From: Polyangiaceae bacterium | GTDB lineage: Bacteria > Myxococcota_A > Polyangia > Polyangiales > Polyangiaceae | Assembly (NCBI GenBank): GCA_019637295.1 | Contig: JAHBVX010000020.1 | Span: forward strand, 1-33,092 | Length of the DNA: 33,092 nt | Direction of reading: 5' to 3' | Part shown: piece after piece, positions 6,989 to 14,514 of the stretch | Layout of the letters: the number at the start of each line of letters is the position of its first letter | How positions within the stretch are numbered: position 1 is the stretch's first letter | The notes under the pieces: generated by a model | Seen by the model: the letters and a program-made list of their open reading frames with translations, nothing else | Database searches by the model: none | Told to the model about the DNA's origin: nothing | Program-made: the position numbers and the translations under genes

Positions 6989-7203
6989 CCGTCACGGACG
7001 CCATGAGCGCAGCTGCTCCGTCGCGATCCCGGTTCCGGCCCAGAGCCGCCCGCCTCCTCCATCGCGCGCGAGGCCGTCGCGCGCAAGCCCGCGCGCAGGC
7101 CGCAAGTGTGCGACGGGTCGTTCGCTCGTCGCGTCGCGCGGCGGCCGAGCACGGAGCGAGCACGTCGGCCGAGCACGGAGCGAGCACGTCGGCCGAGCCC
7201 GCG
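6977..7203 (+). repeat. Repeat copy R3: Arg/Ala-rich block downstream of the regulator
   Basis: It matches 1621-1845 in R1 with scattered substitutions and, more weakly, the left part of R2. It contains GCCTC...GAGGC and GCGCGC...GCGCGC inverted repeats. Unlike R1 and R2 it stops after GCCCGCGA and lacks the hairpin and GGGGGCAACAA block, and no rhs sequence follows. It is therefore the probable parental context of the repeat. Confidence 0.8.
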
Positions 7204-7209
7204 AGCTGA
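6985..7209 (+). CDS. Possible small basic Ala/Arg-rich protein
   Basis: 74 codons whose ATG overlaps the regulator's stop as ATGA (6985-6988), a spacing typical of coupled genes in this window. The product is MTVTDAMSAAAPSRSR, then Arg/Ala-rich, then two tandem AEHGASTS units. The same frame is preserved in R1, where it runs on into rhs. However, differences between the copies are not biased to synonymous sites, and high GC keeps many frames open, so this may be a non-coding repeat. Confidence 0.25.
   Translation: MTVTDAMSAAAPSRSRFRPRAARLLHRARGRRAQARAQAASVRRVVRSSRRAAAEHGASTSAEHGASTSAEPAS
7144..7191 (+). repeat. Two perfect tandem 24-base units
   Basis: Units 7144-7167 and 7168-7191 are identical; each encodes AEHGASTS in the frame of the small ORF. 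R1 carries a single unit, so copy number differs between paralogous copies, consistent with slippage. Confidence 0.85.
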
Positions 7210-7325
7210 GCGCCACCCGGGCGACCGATGGGCCTCTCACCTTCCGCGAAGCGCCATCGGCTTGACGATGGCGGACTTCGGCGATCCACCTCAGTGGTTC
7301 TGCTGCACCGTGGTAGAGTTGGTTC

Positions 7326-7550
7326 GTGACCCGGGCTGCTGAAGAATCGCTGAGCCCCCCAACAGAGCTGCCGTTTCTGGAAGCCCTGTCGTGGTTCGAC
7401 AGTCACTGGCGTGAGCTCAGCCCGCTCGACGCGCTGCGCCGCTACGAAGCGGGCTGGCGCCATCGTGGTGTGCTAGCTGAACCCTCGGAGGACGAACTCG
7501 AGTTCGTCCGCGCATTGGTCGTCCGCTACGGCAGCGTGCTCGATGTATGA
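7326..7550 (+). CDS. Small hypothetical protein paired with an AbiEii-like nucleotidyltransferase
   Basis: 74 residues from GTG 7326, preceded by a -10-like TAGAGT at 7314-7319. No domain is recognised. The sequence is acidic and helical with several Trp (LSWFDSHWRELSPLDALRRYEAGWR, SEDELEFVRALVVRYG). Its stop overlaps the start of the nucleotidyltransferase gene by eight bases. By position it could be the antitoxin of a type IV-like pair, though it is much shorter than classical AbiEi antitoxins and no helix-turn-helix is visible. Confidence 0.55.
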   Translation: MTRAAEESLSPPTELPFLEALSWFDSHWRELSPLDALRRYEAGWRHRGVLAEPSEDELEFVRALVVRYGSVLDV

Positions 7551-8268
7551 GCGGCCGCTCCATCGGACGATCGCTCGCATCCTGCCGGCGTTCAACGCTT
7601 CAGCGCTCCGTGCCTGGGAGTGCTACTTCGCGGGAGGAACCCGGATAGCGCTCGAGTTGAGCGAGTTTCGCCAGTCGCGCGACATCGACTTCCTGTGCTC
7701 TGCGGCAGAGGGCTATGCCAACATGCGGCTCGCTGTGCGGGAGCAAGGGTACGCCGCGCTGTTTGACGGGGCGGAAGCGTCAGGCATGGCGTTCCCGCGC
7801 GAGATTCGGTCGGATCAATACGGGATCCGCTTTCCCGTGGTGGTGGGCAACACCCGCGTCAAGGTCGAACTGGTGAGGGAAGCTCGGTTCGAACTGTCGT
7901 CGCCGGTCGAGCCTGGATGGTCACCGGTCAGTTGCATCAGCCACGTCGATTGCTTCACGTCCAAGTTGCTCGCGAACTCGGATCGTTGGGCGGACCGCGA
8001 TTCGCTCTCTCGGGACCTCCTCGATCTCGCGGCTCTGCGCCTTGCCCATGGTCCGGTCCCCGAAGGCGCCTGGCAAGCCTCGGAGCTGGCCTACAAACGC
8101 GCCATCGTCGAAGACCTGACCCGGGCGGCGAGTCTCTTCGAGGGAGACGCTCGCCATCGAACACGCTGCTTCGAGGGCCTAGAGATGTCGAGCGACCGCC
8201 ATGCGGAGTTTCGGGAGGCGGTACGCTTGCTAGCCGGGGAAGCCGCCGCTCGGTCACGGTCATCATGA
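7543..8268 (+). CDS. AbiEii/AbiGii-type nucleotidyltransferase (toxin family)
   Basis: 241 residues. The family signature is clear: YFAGGTRIALEL (Gly-Gly-Thr at 31-33) and RQSRDIDFL (Asp47-Ile-Asp49), the pattern of DNA polymerase beta-fold nucleotidyltransferases of the AbiEii/AbiGii group. Further conserved-looking parts are NTRVKVELVREA and a CFTSKLLANSDRWADRDSLSRDLLDLAAL segment, matching the family's KL.A..DR...RD..DL motif. Known members act as toxins of type IV toxin-antitoxin or abortive-infection systems by adding nucleotides to tRNA or other targets. The first gene of the pair overlaps it. Family assignment is strong; the toxin role is by analogy. Confidence 0.85.
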   Translation: MYERPLHRTIARILPAFNASALRAWECYFAGGTRIALELSEFRQSRDIDFLCSAAEGYANMRLAVREQGYAALFDGAEASGMAFPREIRSDQYGIRFPVVVGNTRVKVELVREARFELSSPVEPGWSPVSCISHVDCFTSKLLANSDRWADRDSLSRDLLDLAALRLAHGPVPEGAWQASELAYKRAIVEDLTRAASLFEGDARHRTRCFEGLEMSSDRHAEFREAVRLLAGEAAARSRSS

Positions 8269-8375
8269 CAGCGTCGGCGCTACCGCCCGCCCCAGAAGCG
8301 CCTGCAACACCACCCGTGCCGTTGAGGGCGAAGTGTCGGCAACACGCGTGGAGCCCTGTGCAAAGTAGCCCGAGC

Positions 8376-9272
8376 TCAGCTTGGGCGGCCTCGCCCGCGA
8401 CCCGCCAAGGGCTCGACTTCGACCGCATCCGCCGCTTCGGCTTCGGCGGCTTCGGCGGCCTCGGCGGCCTCGGCGGCCTCGGCGGCGACGTCGCTCGCGC
8501 CCGCGTCGATCCGTACCCGTCGCTCATGGCTCTGCAGGCTCTCTCGCACCGCCCGCTCGACCTCTAGGAGGACCTGGTCCGCGAACTCCCCGCGGGTGAT
8601 CTGTCGTCGTCGTATGGCGCGCCGGAGTCCCACGAAGGAGCCTATGGCCGCGCCGATGCCCACCAGTGCAGCCACGCCCATCACGACCGGGAGACCACTC
8701 GCCCTGGAGAGGTCTGCCGCCTGAGCGATCGCCACGCCCGCCACCGTGCCGAGCGCCCCCGCCATGCCACCGGCGAACGCGGACAAGGTCCCGAAGCCGA
8801 CCGTCATCTGGCCGCGCTCCGCGAGCGTCTCGACGTAGCGAAGGGTAGTGACGCCGTCCTTGGCGCTGACGGTAACAGCAGGCTCGAGGAGTGCGCCGGG
8901 CGGTGTCCATGTCAGCGTGTTGCCGACGGCGGAGACACGTCCCGGGATCTTCATGTTCATCGAGATTGTCTCCGCGATGGACTCGAAGCTGTCAGGCGAG
9001 ACCATGCCGTCGATCTGAACGATGCGTTCGACCCGTATCGCTCCGTCGTCCTCCGTCGCGGGGCTCTCGGTGGGACGCTCCGCCATTGCCTGGCGCGCTA
9101 CTTCCGAGGAGATGCCCAGGGCGTGCAGGCGTTGCTCGAGTTCAGCCACCGTGAGCGCCTTACCCCCGAACTCCTCCTCTGGTCGTGCGAGCTCCAGCGC
9201 CGTGGCACGCTTCAAGATCCGTCGCACCTCCTCCGGAGGAACGCGACGCTCTCGAAAAGGTGGGTCCGTCAC
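8376..9272 (-). CDS. Hypothetical membrane protein with C-terminal EAA repeats
   Basis: 298 residues from ATG at 9272. The N-terminal 75 residues are helical and charged (PPEEVRRILKRATALE, LTVAELEQRLHALGIS), resembling a SHOCT-like or regulatory helical segment. Residues about 80-165 look like a beta-rich domain. Two adjacent hydrophobic segments follow (FAGGMAGALGTVAGVAIAQA and LPVVMGVAALVGIGAAIGSFVGL), then an Arg-rich stretch and a low-complexity AAEAAEAAEA tail. I do not recognise a named family. It overlaps the 3' end of the DUF5615-like gene by four bases and may be the last gene of that minus-strand unit. Confidence 0.7.
   Translation of the reverse strand: MTDPPFRERRVPPEEVRRILKRATALELARPEEEFGGKALTVAELEQRLHALGISSEVARQAMAERPTESPATEDDGAIRVERIVQIDGMVSPDSFESIAETISMNMKIPGRVSAVGNTLTWTPPGALLEPAVTVSAKDGVTTLRYVETLAERGQMTVGFGTLSAFAGGMAGALGTVAGVAIAQAADLSRASGLPVVMGVAALVGIGAAIGSFVGLRRAIRRRQITRGEFADQVLLEVERAVRESLQSHERRVRIDAGASDVAAEAAEAAEAAEAAEAEAADAVEVEPLAGRGRGRPS
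8433..8487. repeat. Nine-base microsatellite inside a gene
   Basis: On the plus strand, GGCGGCCTC/GGCGGCTTC-type 9-base units occur in tandem. On the coding (minus) strand they encode repeated Ala-Ala-Glu. Changes by one unit keep the frame and would alter only tail length. Confidence 0.75.
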
Positions 9273-9721
9273 GGACTCGATACTACTGCAAACCCGAGCG
9301 CGCGACGGCGCCCGCGTCGTGCCCGCGACGCACCGACAAAGACATCTACCCAGCTTCTTTGTCGGTCAGACGCGATCACGGCGCGACGCGAGTGGCGGGT
9401 GGGATGCCGAGGCTTCGAGCTCGCCGAGCAGCGCGAGCCGATCCGCGGGCGGTCGGGGATTTGCTCGCGGTCGGGTCGAGTGGTGGCGTGGGTGCGAGCC
9501 TGCATGATGCTGGGTCCCAACTCCCCGGCCATGGCGACGAGAATCCCGAAGTCGAGGTCGTGGGTGAACACAACGGCGTGGTGGGCAAGTGCCCAGGCAA
9601 CGAGTTCCAAGTCCGGGGCACGAGGGTTGCCGATCTTTGACCAGTGGCACGCTTCGTGTCCTGCGTCGTTCAGAATGTCGACCCACCTTGGTGAAAGGTT
9701 CATGTCGACCAGGATCTTCAT
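9269..9721 (-). CDS. DUF5615-like PIN-fold protein, probable toxin
   Basis: The start at 9721 gives MKILVDMNLSPRWVDILNDAGHEACHW, the hallmark N-terminus of DUF5615 (PIN-like, Mut7-C-related) proteins. DLELVAWALAHHAVVFTHDLDFG then carries the conserved acidic residues, and ELGPSIMQAR the core end. PIN-fold proteins are usually metal-dependent RNases. The predicted 150 residues exceed the usual length of about 115-125, and the last 60 (after QARTHATT) are Arg/Ser-rich and unlike the family. Another frame there (ADRLALLGELEA) looks more family-like, so a frameshift is possible. Its ATG overlaps the antitoxin-like gene's TGA (ATGA). Confidence 0.8.
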   Translation of the reverse strand: MKILVDMNLSPRWVDILNDAGHEACHWSKIGNPRAPDLELVAWALAHHAVVFTHDLDFGILVAMAGELGPSIMQARTHATTRPDREQIPDRPRIGSRCSASSKPRHPTRHSRRAVIASDRQRSWVDVFVGASRARRGRRRALGFAVVSSP

Positions 9722-9954
9722 GATGCCCGAAGCGGTACGTCGACCTCCTCGGCTCTCCACGCGGCGTACGAGAGCGCCGCGTGAACGTCCTCCTTCTCGA
9801 GGTAAGGATGGAGTTCCAGAACGTCGCTTACGCTCTGACCGGAGGCGAGCAAGCCTACGAGAGTGCCGACCGTAACGCGAAGGCCGCGGATGCAGGGTCG
9901 GCCCCCCATCACGCCGGGATCGTGCGTGATCCGGTCGAGCAGTTCGTGCGACAT
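9718..9954 (-). CDS. DUF433 family protein, probable antitoxin
   Basis: 78 residues: MSHELLDRITHDPGVMGGRP, then CIRGLRVTVGTLVGLLASGQ and a C-terminal helix pair (LHPYLEKEDVHAALSYAAW). The pattern DPxVxGGRPxIxGxRxxV is diagnostic for DUF433, a small helix-turn-helix family commonly encoded just upstream of DUF5615 proteins. The stop overlaps the toxin-like start in ATGA, so the two should be co-translated. Start CAT at 9952-9954; the 180 or so bases upstream toward 10139 hold no other gene and presumably the promoter. Confidence 0.88.
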   Translation of the reverse strand: MSHELLDRITHDPGVMGGRPCIRGLRVTVGTLVGLLASGQSVSDVLELHPYLEKEDVHAALSYAAWRAEEVDVPLRAS

Positions 9955-10139
9955 GCATCCAGTGTACCCCAAAATCCGGCCGCGGCGATGGCGTAGCGTC
10001 CGCAGTGACCGGGGCGCGACGCGGGGACGAGCGCACCGCGCTTGCGAACCGCGCCCGCGCCGCTCGTGGCTCCACCAGAGCCACCGCCACCTCGTGTAGG
10101 CATCAGACGCGACAAGAGCGCCAGAGCGACGCCGAGCGC

Positions 10140-10796
10140 TCAGAACGCGCCTCGATACCCTACCGCGCCGCCGAACATGTTCTCGAAGGCGAGGGTGTCC
10201 GGGTTCTTGCGATAGAGGTTCAGGTAGGCGCTGAATAGCGTTGCTTCGTAGTAGACGCCGTGGCGCTCGAAGAAGCCGGCGGGCGGGACATAGTCGAGCT
10301 CCACGCCGACGCGGGCGGTCCAGTAGAGGGACGAGGGCGGGTAGTAGTTCGAGTCGATGTGAGAGTACTGCTCGGGAACGCGAGTGAAGAAGCCTTCGCC
10401 CCCGGTGTAGAGCAGGCCGGGGCCGACGTAGATGGGGACCACCCGAAAGTCGCCGAGCCGCTGGTCGAAGGGGCGGATCAGTATCTCCAGGGACGCCGCG
10501 TGTACGGTGGTGCCGACGAGTGAGGCTGGAGTGAAGCCGTAGTGAGCGCTCACGTTCAGCACGTCGTCGAAGGCGGCGTAGCCCACGCCCACGGCCACCA
10601 GCCCGACGAAGCCGCCGGTTTGAAGCCGAACGAAGTCGGGCACGTACCAGCCGAGCTCGTCCGTGTCCCGTTGGTGCCGGCGCGAGGGAGCGTCTGCGAC
10701 GGAGTCGTACTCGGTCATGGGCGCTATCCTCTCGCCGCTGGCGGGCGAAGCGAGAGCGGCCACGCCGAAGGCGATCAGAGCGGACCGCCCGCTCAC
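10140..10796 (-). CDS. Probable outer-membrane or secreted protein, unknown family
   Basis: I chose GTG at 10796 because it overlaps the upstream gene's TGA (GTGA) and gives a clean signal peptide (SGRSALIAFGVAALASPASG). The mature part of about 195 residues is rich in Tyr, Phe and Gly with alternating hydrophobic stretches (FVRLQTGGFVGLVAVGVGYA, VVPIYVGPGLLYTGGEGFF, SLYWTARVGVELDY, YYEATLFSAYLNLYRK) and ends in GYRGAF, a C-terminal aromatic typical of outer-membrane beta-barrels. It likely spans or sits in the outer membrane and is co-translated with the metallophosphoesterase. No specific family is recognised. Confidence 0.65.
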   Translation of the reverse strand: MSGRSALIAFGVAALASPASGERIAPMTEYDSVADAPSRRHQRDTDELGWYVPDFVRLQTGGFVGLVAVGVGYAAFDDVLNVSAHYGFTPASLVGTTVHAASLEILIRPFDQRLGDFRVVPIYVGPGLLYTGGEGFFTRVPEQYSHIDSNYYPPSSLYWTARVGVELDYVPPAGFFERHGVYYEATLFSAYLNLYRKNPDTLAFENMFGGAVGYRGAF

Positions 10797-11638
10797 GGGA
10801 GCTCCGATTCTGGCGTCGGCGCGACGGGCTCGCACTGTCCAAACTCACAGCGTTCGAAGGAGAGTTTCCCGTCTTCTTCCACGGTGACGACGGCGTGGGT
10901 GAACACCTTCTCGTAGGTTCCGCACTGCAGGACCGGAACGCCGTGCCAGTCTGCCAGGACGAAGTCCTCGTGATGACCGTGGAGCACGCCAGAGACTCCG
11001 GCGCGCTGAACTAGCGCTTCGTAGAACTCCGCGACGTCCCCGTCTGGAAAGTCTTCCGGCTGCATCAAGGCGTGATGTGCGGTCAGCACGACTCCCTCGG
11101 CGCCGCCCTGGTCATCCACCTGGGTGCTCAGCCAGGCGCGGTTCGGCACGTGAGGCCCGAGCTCCAGAGTGTTGGAGTTGAACATCACGAACTTCATCTG
11201 GCCATAGTGGAAGGAGTAGTCATACGGTCCGTACATCTTGCGGTAGATTGCGGGGCCGTTGCTGATGGCATCGTGATTGCCCATCACCGTCAGGAACGGA
11301 GCGTCGAGCCGCGAGTACGCCTCGTAAGAGCGCTCGAACTCTCGAAGCAGGCCGGAGACCGTCATGTCGCCAGCGATGAGCACGAACTCGATGTCGTGGC
11401 GGTCGTTGATGGCGTCGATGGTGACGTTCAGGTTGTCGTAGTCGGCGTGGGTATCGCCCAGGGCGACGAACTTGTAGCGCGGCGGTGGAGTCTGAGCCGC
11501 GAGCTTGGCCAGCTGCTTCGCCGTCAGATCCCGCACACTTGGATCCGAGCCAAACGGCGTCGAGCGGATGCAGCCCGCCCCGCACAGCCACGCGGCGCAC
11601 AGCACACTCGCGATCGTCCACGTCCGCCTCGGAGGCAT
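10793..11638 (-). CDS. Calcineurin-like metallophosphoesterase, probable lipoprotein
   Basis: 281 residues from ATG 11638. The signal sequence ends in LCGAGC (Cys23), a plausible although not ideal lipobox. The catalytic metal-binding series is complete: GDTHAD, LIAGDMTVSG, VMGNHDAIS, VLTAHHALM and VLHGHHEDF, the order seen in calcineurin-type phosphoesterases (PF00149). Substrate cannot be told; secreted members include phosphodiesterases and phosphatases acting on periplasmic substrates. The gene precedes and overlaps the probable outer-membrane protein gene, so the pair should be co-expressed at the cell envelope. An earlier in-frame start would place the signal sequence internally. Confidence 0.88.
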   Translation of the reverse strand: MPPRRTWTIASVLCAAWLCGAGCIRSTPFGSDPSVRDLTAKQLAKLAAQTPPPRYKFVALGDTHADYDNLNVTIDAINDRHDIEFVLIAGDMTVSGLLREFERSYEAYSRLDAPFLTVMGNHDAISNGPAIYRKMYGPYDYSFHYGQMKFVMFNSNTLELGPHVPNRAWLSTQVDDQGGAEGVVLTAHHALMQPEDFPDGDVAEFYEALVQRAGVSGVLHGHHEDFVLADWHGVPVLQCGTYEKVFTHAVVTVEEDGKLSFERCEFGQCEPVAPTPESELP

Positions 11639-11820
11639 GGCTGTCGAAAACGCAAGAGTCGTGCCCACCACTGCCCGTGCAAGCTCGCGACGATTCTGAT
11701 GGCCGCAGGGGTAGACGCGCCCCAGTGAGGTGGATTGCCTCAGCTCGAGAGCCGACTTCTCGTGGCAGGCGCTGGTCGATTTTCCGCGTCCACGCCGCTT
11801 TGACGCCGTCTCTACAGGAG

Positions 11821-12012
11821 ATGAACACACGACCTGATCTACCTCCCACCACTGAGCCCACCCAGGACGCTTCGAGCGGCTGCTGCGGCGGTCCGGCACC
11901 CAAACAATCGAACGCGTGCTGCGCGCTCGACGCCGAGGTCAAAGCGAGCGGCGGCTCGGGCTGCGGCTGTGGCCCGAAGACGGCTGCGACGACCAAGAAG
12001 GGTTGCTGCTGA
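11821..12012 (+). CDS. 63-residue Cys-pair peptide
   Basis: ATG 11821 follows AGGAG closely. The peptide (MNTRPDLPPTTEPTQDASSG, then SGCCGGPAPK, NACCALD, GSGCGCGPKT and the end KKGCC) has eight Cys in 63 residues: three CC pairs and one CGC. There is no signal peptide or membrane segment, so it should be cytoplasmic and reduced. Vicinal Cys pairs are typical of soft-metal or As(III)/Sb(III) binding, and the flavoprotein encoded next ends in the same kind of Cys-pair tail. TGA and ATG of the next gene share a base (TGATG), so translation is coupled. Function as a metal(loid) chaperone or sensor is inference. Confidence 0.7.
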   Translation: MNTRPDLPPTTEPTQDASSGCCGGPAPKQSNACCALDAEVKASGGSGCGCGPKTAATTKKGCC

Positions 12013-13307
12013 TGTCGGCGGAGAAGCTGCCCGTAGTCGTCATTGGCGCGGGTCCGGTCGGGATGTCCGCGGCTGTGCAGCTCCTCGACCGCAGCATCGA
12101 CGTGATCGTACTCGAAGCGGCCGACGACGTCGGCGCGAGTCAGCGCGACTGGGGCCACGTCGGGCTGTTCTCGCCGTGGCGCTACAACGTCGACAAGACG
12201 GCGGCGCGCTACCTCGAAGCGGCCGGTTGGACTGCTCCGCCGCCGGAGGAGATGCCGACCGGCGCCGACCTGTACCACCGCTACCTGCGACCGCTGGCGG
12301 CGCTGCCACGGCTCCGCGAGCGGATCCGAGTGAGCCGACGCGTCACCGGGATCACCCGCGTCGGTGTCGACAAGACTCGCACCGAGGGACGCGGCGACCT
12401 GCCGTTTCTGGTTCGCACCGACGCCGAGGACCTCCTCGCGCGGGCGGTGGTCGACGCATCCGGGACCTGGTGGACGCCGAACCCGCTCGGCGCCGCGGGC
12501 CTCCCTGCGCGGGGGGAGACGGCGCTAGCAGGCCGCATCCACTACGGTATCCCGGACGTGCTCGGCATTCACCGCGAGCGGTACGCGGGCCGATCGACGA
12601 TGGTGGTCGGCGCCGGTCACTCGGCGGCAAACAGCCTCCTACCGCTCGTCGAGTTGGCGAAGACGAGCCCCGGCACGACAGTGTATTGGGCGACCCGCGG
12701 CGCCGACCTCTCGCGCGTGTTCGGCGGCGGCGAAACCGACGGCCTGCCTGCACGCGGCCGCCTCGGCAGCGCACTGCGCACGCTCGCCGAGACCGGTGCG
12801 TTCACGCTCATGCAGCGGTTTCAGATCGAGTCGCTGCGGGAGACCGAAGGCAAGCTCGAGGTCGCCGGGTCGCGGGACGGCGCCCCGTACGTCGCGCGCG
12901 GCCTCGACGCGATCATCGCGGCCACGGGCCAGCGGCCGGACTTGTCGATTGAACGCGAGATGCGGCTGGGCATCCACTCGGCGCTGGAGTGTGCCGAGGC
13001 GCTCGGCCCCCTGATCGATCCGAGCATCCACAGCTGCGGCAGCGTGCGCCCGCACGGCGCCGTGGAGCTGGCGCACCCCGAGCCGGACTTCTACATCGTG
13101 GGTAGCAAGAGCTATGGTCGCGCGCCGACGTTCCTCCTCGCGACCGGCTACGAGCAGGCGCGTTCGGTCGCCGCGATGATCGCGGGTGACCGCGACGCAG
13201 CGCTGCGCGTCGAGCTCGATCTGCCCGAGACGGGTGTCTGCAGGAGCGACCTCACCGAGAATGACGCTGCCGGCTGCTGCTCGCCCGGCAAGAGCGCGTG
13301 CTGCTGA
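12012..13307 (+). CDS. FAD/NAD(P)-dependent flavoprotein with C-terminal Cys-pair tail
   Basis: 431 residues. The FAD-binding Rossmann motif is VVVIGAGPVGMSAAV (Gly12, 14, 17). A second dinucleotide motif (MVVGAGHSAANS) and the ATGQRPD motif define a flavin monooxygenase / thioredoxin-reductase-like two-dinucleotide enzyme. No CxxC redox centre is seen at the usual reductase position, but the C-terminus ends GVCRSD...AGCCSPGKSACC, five Cys in the last 25 residues. Related flavoproteins are often encoded in arsenic-resistance clusters; I recall this rather than having verified it. It overlaps both neighbours, a Cys-pair peptide and an MFS transporter, so the three likely act as one detoxification unit: redox conversion, then export. 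Confidence 0.85.
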   Translation: MSAEKLPVVVIGAGPVGMSAAVQLLDRSIDVIVLEAADDVGASQRDWGHVGLFSPWRYNVDKTAARYLEAAGWTAPPPEEMPTGADLYHRYLRPLAALPRLRERIRVSRRVTGITRVGVDKTRTEGRGDLPFLVRTDAEDLLARAVVDASGTWWTPNPLGAAGLPARGETALAGRIHYGIPDVLGIHRERYAGRSTMVVGAGHSAANSLLPLVELAKTSPGTTVYWATRGADLSRVFGGGETDGLPARGRLGSALRTLAETGAFTLMQRFQIESLRETEGKLEVAGSRDGAPYVARGLDAIIAATGQRPDLSIEREMRLGIHSALECAEALGPLIDPSIHSCGSVRPHGAVELAHPEPDFYIVGSKSYGRAPTFLLATGYEQARSVAAMIAGDRDAALRVELDLPETGVCRSDLTENDAAGCCSPGKSACC

Positions 13308-14467
13308 GCGGGGGGCGCCTGTGGGGGGCCGTCGCCGGGTTGTCCGTCGATCAGCTCGTCGCCTGGGGTATCCTCTATTACGCGTACACGGTCCTGTCGG
13401 CTCCGGTCGCGCTGGACCTGGGCGTGTCGCGTCTCCAGATGGCAGCCGCGTTCTCGGGCTGCTTGCTGGTCGCGGGCTGGGTCGGGCAGTTCCTTGGCCC
13501 GTTCCTCGACGTGTACGGCACGCGCTACGCGCTGCGCGCCGGCGCGATCGTCGCGCCGCTGGCGTTCGCAGCGGTCGCCCTGGTCGACGGCATGGTGTCG
13601 CTCGTCGTCGCGTTCGCGCTGCTGGGCGTCGCGCAGGCGCTGTCGCTGTACGAGCCAGCATTTCGCGCGATCGTCGACTGGTGCCCAGACGAGCGCGAGC
13701 GCTCGCGTGCAACCCTGGGGCTCACGCTGGTGGGCGGCTTCGCCAGCGCGGTGTTCCTCCCCTTCACGAGCTGGCTCCTGGCGCATCACGGCTGGCGCCA
13801 GGTCGTGCTCGTCCTGGCCGGCGTCTTGACGCTCGTCCTCGTTCCGACGCGACTGCTCCTGCCGCTGACGAGTCGCGGACACGTGCAGCATCGGACCTCG
13901 CACGCGCCCGTGGCGCCCTCGGTGCGCCGCCTGGCGGCCGGCCTCGCGCTGCAGTCACTCGCATCGACCGGCGTATTCCTGTATCTCATGTGGCAGCTCG
14001 TGGAGCAGGGTGAACCTGTCGTCGCGGCTGCGGCCGTCGCCGGCCTCGCGGGCGCCGCGCAGGTTCCCGGCCGGCTCCTGTACGGGCCGCTGCGGCGATT
14101 CGTCGGCGGCGAGTCGCTGCTGCCGCTCTTGCTCGGCGTGCAGGCCGCGGCGTTGCTGGGTATCGCGCTGACACGAGGCGCACTCGCGCTCGCGTGCATT
14201 CTCCTCTTCGGCGCCGCCAACGGCATGATGACGCTCGAGCGCGCGACCGTACTCGTGGGGTGGTACGGCCGCGCGACCTTCGGAGCGCACCAGGGACATC
14301 TGGTCGCGGCGACCGGCATGGCGCGCGCCCTCTCTCCGTTCGTCGTCGAGCTGGGACACGCCGTCGTGAGCTACGCGGTGGTCTTCGGTCTCCTCGGCGC
14401 GGTGCTCACCCTCGGCGCGTGGGCGTGCAGCTCGGCCGCATCCCTTCGTGCCCAGGACGCCGGCTGA
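13298..14467 (+). CDS. Major facilitator superfamily transporter
   Basis: 389 residues from GTG 13298, overlapping the flavoprotein stop by ten bases. About twelve hydrophobic segments are visible, with the MFS-like loop motif DVYGTRYALRAGAI between helices 2 and 3 (variant of GxxxDRxGRR) and a central hydrophilic loop around SRGHVQHRTSHAPVAPS. The second half includes QVPGRLLYGPLRRFVGG, another loop signature. Being the last gene of a tightly coupled operon with a Cys-rich peptide and a Cys-tailed flavoprotein, it probably exports the product or substrate of that enzyme. Substrate is unknown; As or Sb species or an organic electrophile are candidates. Confidence 0.88.
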   Translation: MLLSGGRLWGAVAGLSVDQLVAWGILYYAYTVLSAPVALDLGVSRLQMAAAFSGCLLVAGWVGQFLGPFLDVYGTRYALRAGAIVAPLAFAAVALVDGMVSLVVAFALLGVAQALSLYEPAFRAIVDWCPDERERSRATLGLTLVGGFASAVFLPFTSWLLAHHGWRQVVLVLAGVLTLVLVPTRLLLPLTSRGHVQHRTSHAPVAPSVRRLAAGLALQSLASTGVFLYLMWQLVEQGEPVVAAAAVAGLAGAAQVPGRLLYGPLRRFVGGESLLPLLLGVQAAALLGIALTRGALALACILLFGAANGMMTLERATVLVGWYGRATFGAHQGHLVAATGMARALSPFVVELGHAVVSYAVVFGLLGAVLTLGAWACSSAASLRAQDAG

Positions 14468-14514
14468 GAGCCCGCCGCTGGTGCCCGCCCCCGGGCGCCG
14501 CTAGGCTACGCCTC

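Noticed and set aside
8433-8487. The short tandem repeat as a CRISPR-like array.
   Set aside because: Units are nine bases, contiguous, without spacers and inside a coding frame; it is a microsatellite.
9906-10139. Plus-strand frames opposite the DUF433 gene and its upstream region.
   Set aside because: They are antisense to the clear DUF433 motif or Arg-rich without features; the region upstream of the antitoxin gene is more likely its promoter.
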